Positions 25,301 through 31,300 of a DNA stretch of 31,415 nt are shown piece after piece. Both the position numbers and the translations under genes were made by a program. The notes under the pieces are model-generated. The model saw nothing but the letters and a program-made list of their open reading frames with translations, was not told the DNA's origin and did not search any database. Origin of the DNA: Sperchopsis tessellata (Eukaryota > Arthropoda > Insecta > Coleoptera > Hydrophilidae). Each line of letters opens with the position of its first letter. Positions within the stretch are counted from its first letter, which is position 1. The stretch spans positions 1-31,415 of the forward strand of contig JAWQRN010000325.1 of the NCBI GenBank assembly GCA_033557685.1, written 5' to 3'.

Positions 25301-28300
25301 GCTATGTCCATATAATAAATGCATTTGCATTTGAGGGTTAAGTAGAAGAACAGATAGTTGATGATTATGGCTATTCTGAACCTACCTCTCTAGTTCTGCA
25401 ATATATTTTATCAGTTTCGACACAACTGTTATTTACTTATTTTTATGATGTGTTATTTATCTACAGAAAAACCAAAACTCTGGTTGGATGCTTTGATTGG
25501 AAGGAAGATCAAGGTAAGAGCTGGCGAACCAATCAACATCGACATTCCCATGAGTGGAGCACCAACACCTACCGTAGAGTGGCTAAAGACCGGAACCAAG
25601 ATTGCAGACTCTAACAGAGTATCAGTAAGTATTTCAATCTTCTATTTTTGTAGAGAAGATATCAATTAACTTGTACTTATGACTATCGCCACCAAGCATT
25701 TAAGCTTCTTATTATTAATTATTTAATTTTTTCTGTACAGACTGAAACAACAAGTGAGCACACTAAATTGTGGGTTGAAGCTTCAAATCGTGACGACACA
25801 GGAAAGTACACAATTCACGCCAAGAATGAATATGGTACTGATTCTGCTGATATTGAAGTAACTGTTGTAGACAAGCCCGGAATTCCAAAGGGACCATTGC
25901 AAGTCACAGCAACTACACAAGATACAGTATCATTATCATGGAATCCTCCAAATGATGATGGAGGTGGCGATATCACTGGATACATTGTTGAAGTCAGTGA
26001 ATTTGGCTCAGATTCTTGGAGACCAGTACCTGGTTTCTGTCCAAAACCATCATTTACAGTACGAGGCTTGACAGAAGGCAAGAAATATGTCTTTAGAGTA
26101 CGCGCTGAAAACATTTATGGTGTTTCTGAGCCACTTGAAAGCAAACCAGTAGTTGCTAAGAGTCCATTCGATCCACCAGAGGCACCAAGCCAACCTGAGG
26201 TTACCGGATACACACCATCGAGCTGTTCATTGAAATGGAACCCACCAACATATTCGGGTGGAAAACCTGTAACCGGTTATTACGTTGAGAAGCGTGAACG
26301 TGGAGGTGAATGGATAAAGGTGAACAACTATCCTACACCAAATACTTCATACACCGTACAAGATTTGAGGGAAGGTAACAAATACGAATTCAGAGTCGTT
26401 GCCGTAAATGAGGCCGGACCTGGAAAACCAAGTAAGCCAACAGAGCCAATTACTGCCGGACACCAAAGATGTAAGTATTACCATCAAGTACCCTGTTTTC
26501 ATCTTAAATAATTTTCTATATTTTGTACTGAAGCAAGTTCTTTGCCAAATGTCGGAGTTCTCCAAAGTATTTTGCAATCTCTAATCTGTCATTACATATA
26601 TATTTCTATTTCAGTCAAACCAGATGCTCCTGAACCACCAAAGGCTGATCGTATCACCAAAGATAGTGTTACATTGTCTTGGAGACCACCTAAATTTGAT
26701 GGAGGTTCTAAACTTAAAGGTTACATTCTACAAAAACGTCCAAAGAACGAAGCTGATTGGACTGATGTCAACACAGTTCCAATTACTGACAACGTATATA
26801 CTGTGCCTAAACTAAAGGAAGGAGAGGAATATCAATTCAGAGTCATTGCTATGAATGATGTAGGAAACTCAGAACCAAGCAAACCGAGCAACAACATTCT
26901 TATTGAAGAACAACCCAATAAGCCATGCATGGATCTTGGAGGAATTCGCGACATCACAGTTAGAGCTGGAGAAGACTTCAGCATTCATGTACCATATGTA
27001 GGATTCCCTAAACCAACAGCTGCCTGGTTTGCTAACGATAAGACTCTTGATGAATCTGACAGCAGAGTATTCCCACAATTGGCTGATGATTATGCAAGTA
27101 TTATAGTAAAGAATTCAAAACGCTCAGATAGTGGACAGTACAGATTACAATTGAAGAACCCCTCAGGATTTGATACTGCTACAATTAATGTTAGAGTATT
27201 AGATCGTCCAGGCAAGCCAGAAAATCTTAGGGCTGATGAATTTGCTGGTGATTCTCTTACATTATATTGGCAACCACCTAAAGACAATGGAGGTGGCGAT
27301 GTAACCAACTACGTTATTGAGAAGAAAGAAGCTAAGTCTTCCACATGGACTAAAGTTAGCAGTTATTGCACTGTACCATTCATCCGTATTCGCAACCTTA
27401 CATTGGGTCGTGAATATGACTTTAGAGTATATGCTGAAAATCAATACGGTCAATCTGAACCCGCTGTAACAGCTGAGCCAATCCGTGCAAGACATCCATT
27501 CGGTAAGACGAGTATATAGTTATAAAGAAAAAGATTTGTATAATTGTAAATTACTTTTCAGATGTACCAGCTGCTCCAGGATCACCAAGAGGAATTGAGA
27601 CATCAGAAGATTCTATCACTATTGCTTGGCAAAAACCACGTCACGATGGTGGATCCCCAATTACTGGATATGTTATTGAAAAGAGACTAATTTCTGAAGA
27701 TAAATGGACAAAGGCATCACATGCACTTGTACCAGATCTTACTCACAAGTATGACTTGATTTTTTCCTTTGTGTAACAATTATACTAACCTACTTATTTT
27801 ATAGGGTTATCAACTTGATAGAAAATCACGAATATGAATTCAGAGTCGCAGCAGTTAACGCTGCTGGCCAAGGACCATTCAGCTCTTCATCTGATATTAT
27901 CGCTTGCAAAGCACCACCTAGTGCACCTAAGATTACTTCAGATCTTAGCATCCGTGACATGGTTGTTATTGCTGGAGAAGAATTTAAAATTACTGTCCCA
28001 TATGTTGCTACACCTAAACCAAAAGCATCATGGACCATTAATGGTGATGAAATTACACCTGACACTCGAATTAAATGTGACACCACAGATACTACATCTA
28101 CTTATGTTAACAAATCTGCTAAACGGTCAGACACTGGCAGCTATACCATTAAGTTAACCAATAACATGGGATCTGATTCAGCAACGTGCCGAGTTCTTGT
28201 TGTTGACAAGCCACAACGTCCACAAGGACCACTAGATGTTTCAGACATTACACCAGATAATTGTTCGTTGGCATGGAGAGCACCATTAGATGATGGTGGT

Positions 28301-31300
28301 TCACCAATTACCAATTACATTGTAGAAAAACTTGACATTAATGGAGTAAGTACTGTTATCTTAATTATACAGCAGGTTCTTTTATACAACCTTTTTCGAC
28401 AACTTGTAAGCTTTTTCAGTGAATGTTTTAGAAGGGCAATACAAAGTTCAACTTTATTTTTACCAATTGAACACCCTGTATATTATTCCACTTTTGAGCA
28501 CCATTTTTTTTATTTTGATAGATTAAGAAATAATTAGACCACGTTAAATTAAAATATGTATTTTCCTTTTAGCACATACAAAGATATATTTTATCATATC
28601 AACTGCTCGTTTTTTAAATAGAACACGCTGTATTTTAGCTCTAATTAAATTTTATTTATGTTTAATCTTTTCTATATTTTTTTAGTATTTTAACAGCATC
28701 AAAATGATTATTTTCAGATTTGGGTTAAAGCCTGCAGCTTTGTACGTAACACTCATTATGACGTAATGGGATTAGAAGCTAATCGCAAATACAGCTTTAG
28801 AGTAAGAGCTGAAAATCAATACGGAATAAGTGAACCCCTAGAGACAGATGAACCAATCACTGCCAAATTTCCATTCACCGTTCCAGATGCGCCTGGTGCA
28901 CCAAGAGTTACCGATTGGGATACCAGTTCAATCTCTGTATCTTGGGATAAACCAACAAGTGACGGAGGTTCTCGCATTCAAGGTTACAACCTTGAATACC
29001 GTGAAGTTTCTGACTCACACTGGACTAAGGGTAGTGATTACCTCATTAAGGATAATCACTTCACTCTGTACAACATGACTAAAGGTTCTGAATACGAATT
29101 TAGAGTGCGTGCCAAGAACGCTGCTGGTTTCAGTAAACCATCTGCTTCATCCTCTAAATTCAAGCTTAAGGGTAAATTCAACGTACCATCACCACCAAAT
29201 AATCCCAAGGTTGTTAAAGTTGGCAAAAACTACGTCGATGTCACATGGGAACCACCAGTGAATGATGGAGGTTCTAAGATCACCGGATATGTTATTGAGA
29301 AACGTGAAATCGGCAGCCCACTTTGGAGCAAGTGCAATGATTACAACGTTACATCTACAAATTTCACTGTTATCAATTTGATTGAGCGTTCTGATTACGA
29401 ATTCCGTATTTCTGCTCTTAATGCAGCTGGAAAGAGTGAACCTAGTGCTTGCACTGCACCAGTTAAGGTTTGTGAAGTACTTGGAGGCGAGAAGCCTGAA
29501 TGGCTACGCAATCTTAACAACCAAATAGCTCCACTTGGCAAACATTGCACGTTCGAGTGTGAAGCATCTGGAAAACCAGCACCAACTTACAGATGGTTGA
29601 GGAATGGTCGTGAAATTTCAAGCGGTGGACGATTCAGGATTGAACAAAAGAGCAACACATCCTTCTTGCATGTTTCTGACTTGTTGGATATTGATGAAGG
29701 AGATTACACCTGTGAAGCTAGCAATTCCCTTGGATCAGCTACTACCACAGCTAAACTTAAGATTGGATGTAAGTTTTTATCAGCAAATAACTTTCAAATA
29801 TGTGTTTACATTACATTCCTTTTAAATTGCAGGCCCACCACGCATTGACAGACTTCCTAATGATTTGTACTTGCCAGAAGGTGATAATACTAAGATTAAG
29901 ATTTATTATTCTGGAGATCAACCTTTGGATGTTACACTCAGCAAGAACGGAAAGAATATTGAAGAATCTACACATATTAAATACACAATCTTTGATGATT
30001 ATATTATCATCTTCATCAAAGATATTGTGAAAGATGATGCTGGAATTTACAACCTACATGTTAAGAACGACAGTGGTAATGCCAGTGGTAGCTTCACTGT
30101 GTACATTACTGGCCTTCCTGGACCACCAAATGGACCACTTGATGTATCTGATATTACTAAACATACTTGCATGTTAGCCTGGAGACCACCTTCTTACGAT
30201 GGTGGTCTGAAGATCACTCATTATGTCGTAGAACGTAAAGATATATCTTTATCACACTGGATAACAGTTTCCAGCACTTGCAAAGACACCACATTCAATG
30301 TACAGGGTCTTACTGAAGGACAAGAGTACTTGTTCAGAGTATCAGCAGTAAATGACAATGGTATGGGACCACCACTAGAAGGAGTTAATCCCATTAAGGC
30401 TAAGGCACCATTCGATGTACCATCCAAACCAGGTACTCCAAAGGTTACTGAAGTTGGTGGAGATTTTGTTAATCTTGAATGGGCTAAACCAGAATCCGAT
30501 GGCGGATCACGTATCCAAGGCTATTGGGTAGACAAACGTGAAGTTGGTAGCGACACATGGCAACGTGTAAATATTGCTATTTGTCTGCCAAACCAAATCA
30601 ATGTGTCCAATTTAATAGAAGATAGACAGTATGAGTTCCGTGTATTTGCTCAGAACAAAGCAGGTCTATCTGAACCTTCCACTGCATCTACATCAGTTAA
30701 GATTAAGGATCCACTTGCAGCTCAACCACCAGAGATTATTAAACCCCTTAAGAATGCCAATTGCATTCAGAACCATAACGCTGAATTCAAATGTGAAATT
30801 TCAGGTATTCCTAAACCAACAGTTACCTGGTACAAGGGAGCTCGTGAAATTGTTAGCGGAGCCAGATACCATATTTACAACGAAGGACAAAATTACAGCT
30901 TGGTCATCAAGGATGTATTTGGTGAAGATGCTGACGAATATGTTTGTAGAGCAGTTAACAAAGGAGGTGTCAAATCTACAAGAGCTGAACTCATTATTAT
31001 GAGTAAGTACTTATCATGTATTTCTTAGTAGGGTTTTATGTGTTTTCAATAAAATGATTATCACACATACACATTGTACTAATCTGATTATAATTATTTC
31101 AGCTGCACCAAAACTTAACATTCCACCACGGTTCCGTGACACAGCATATTTCGACAAGGGAGAAAATGTTGTAATCAAGATTCCATTCACTGGTCATCCA
31201 AAACCAAGGATCACATGGGTCAGAGAAGGAGAAGTGATAGAATCCGGTGGTCACTATCACGTTGAAACAAAGGCTAGGCATGCTATTCTCACAATTCGTG

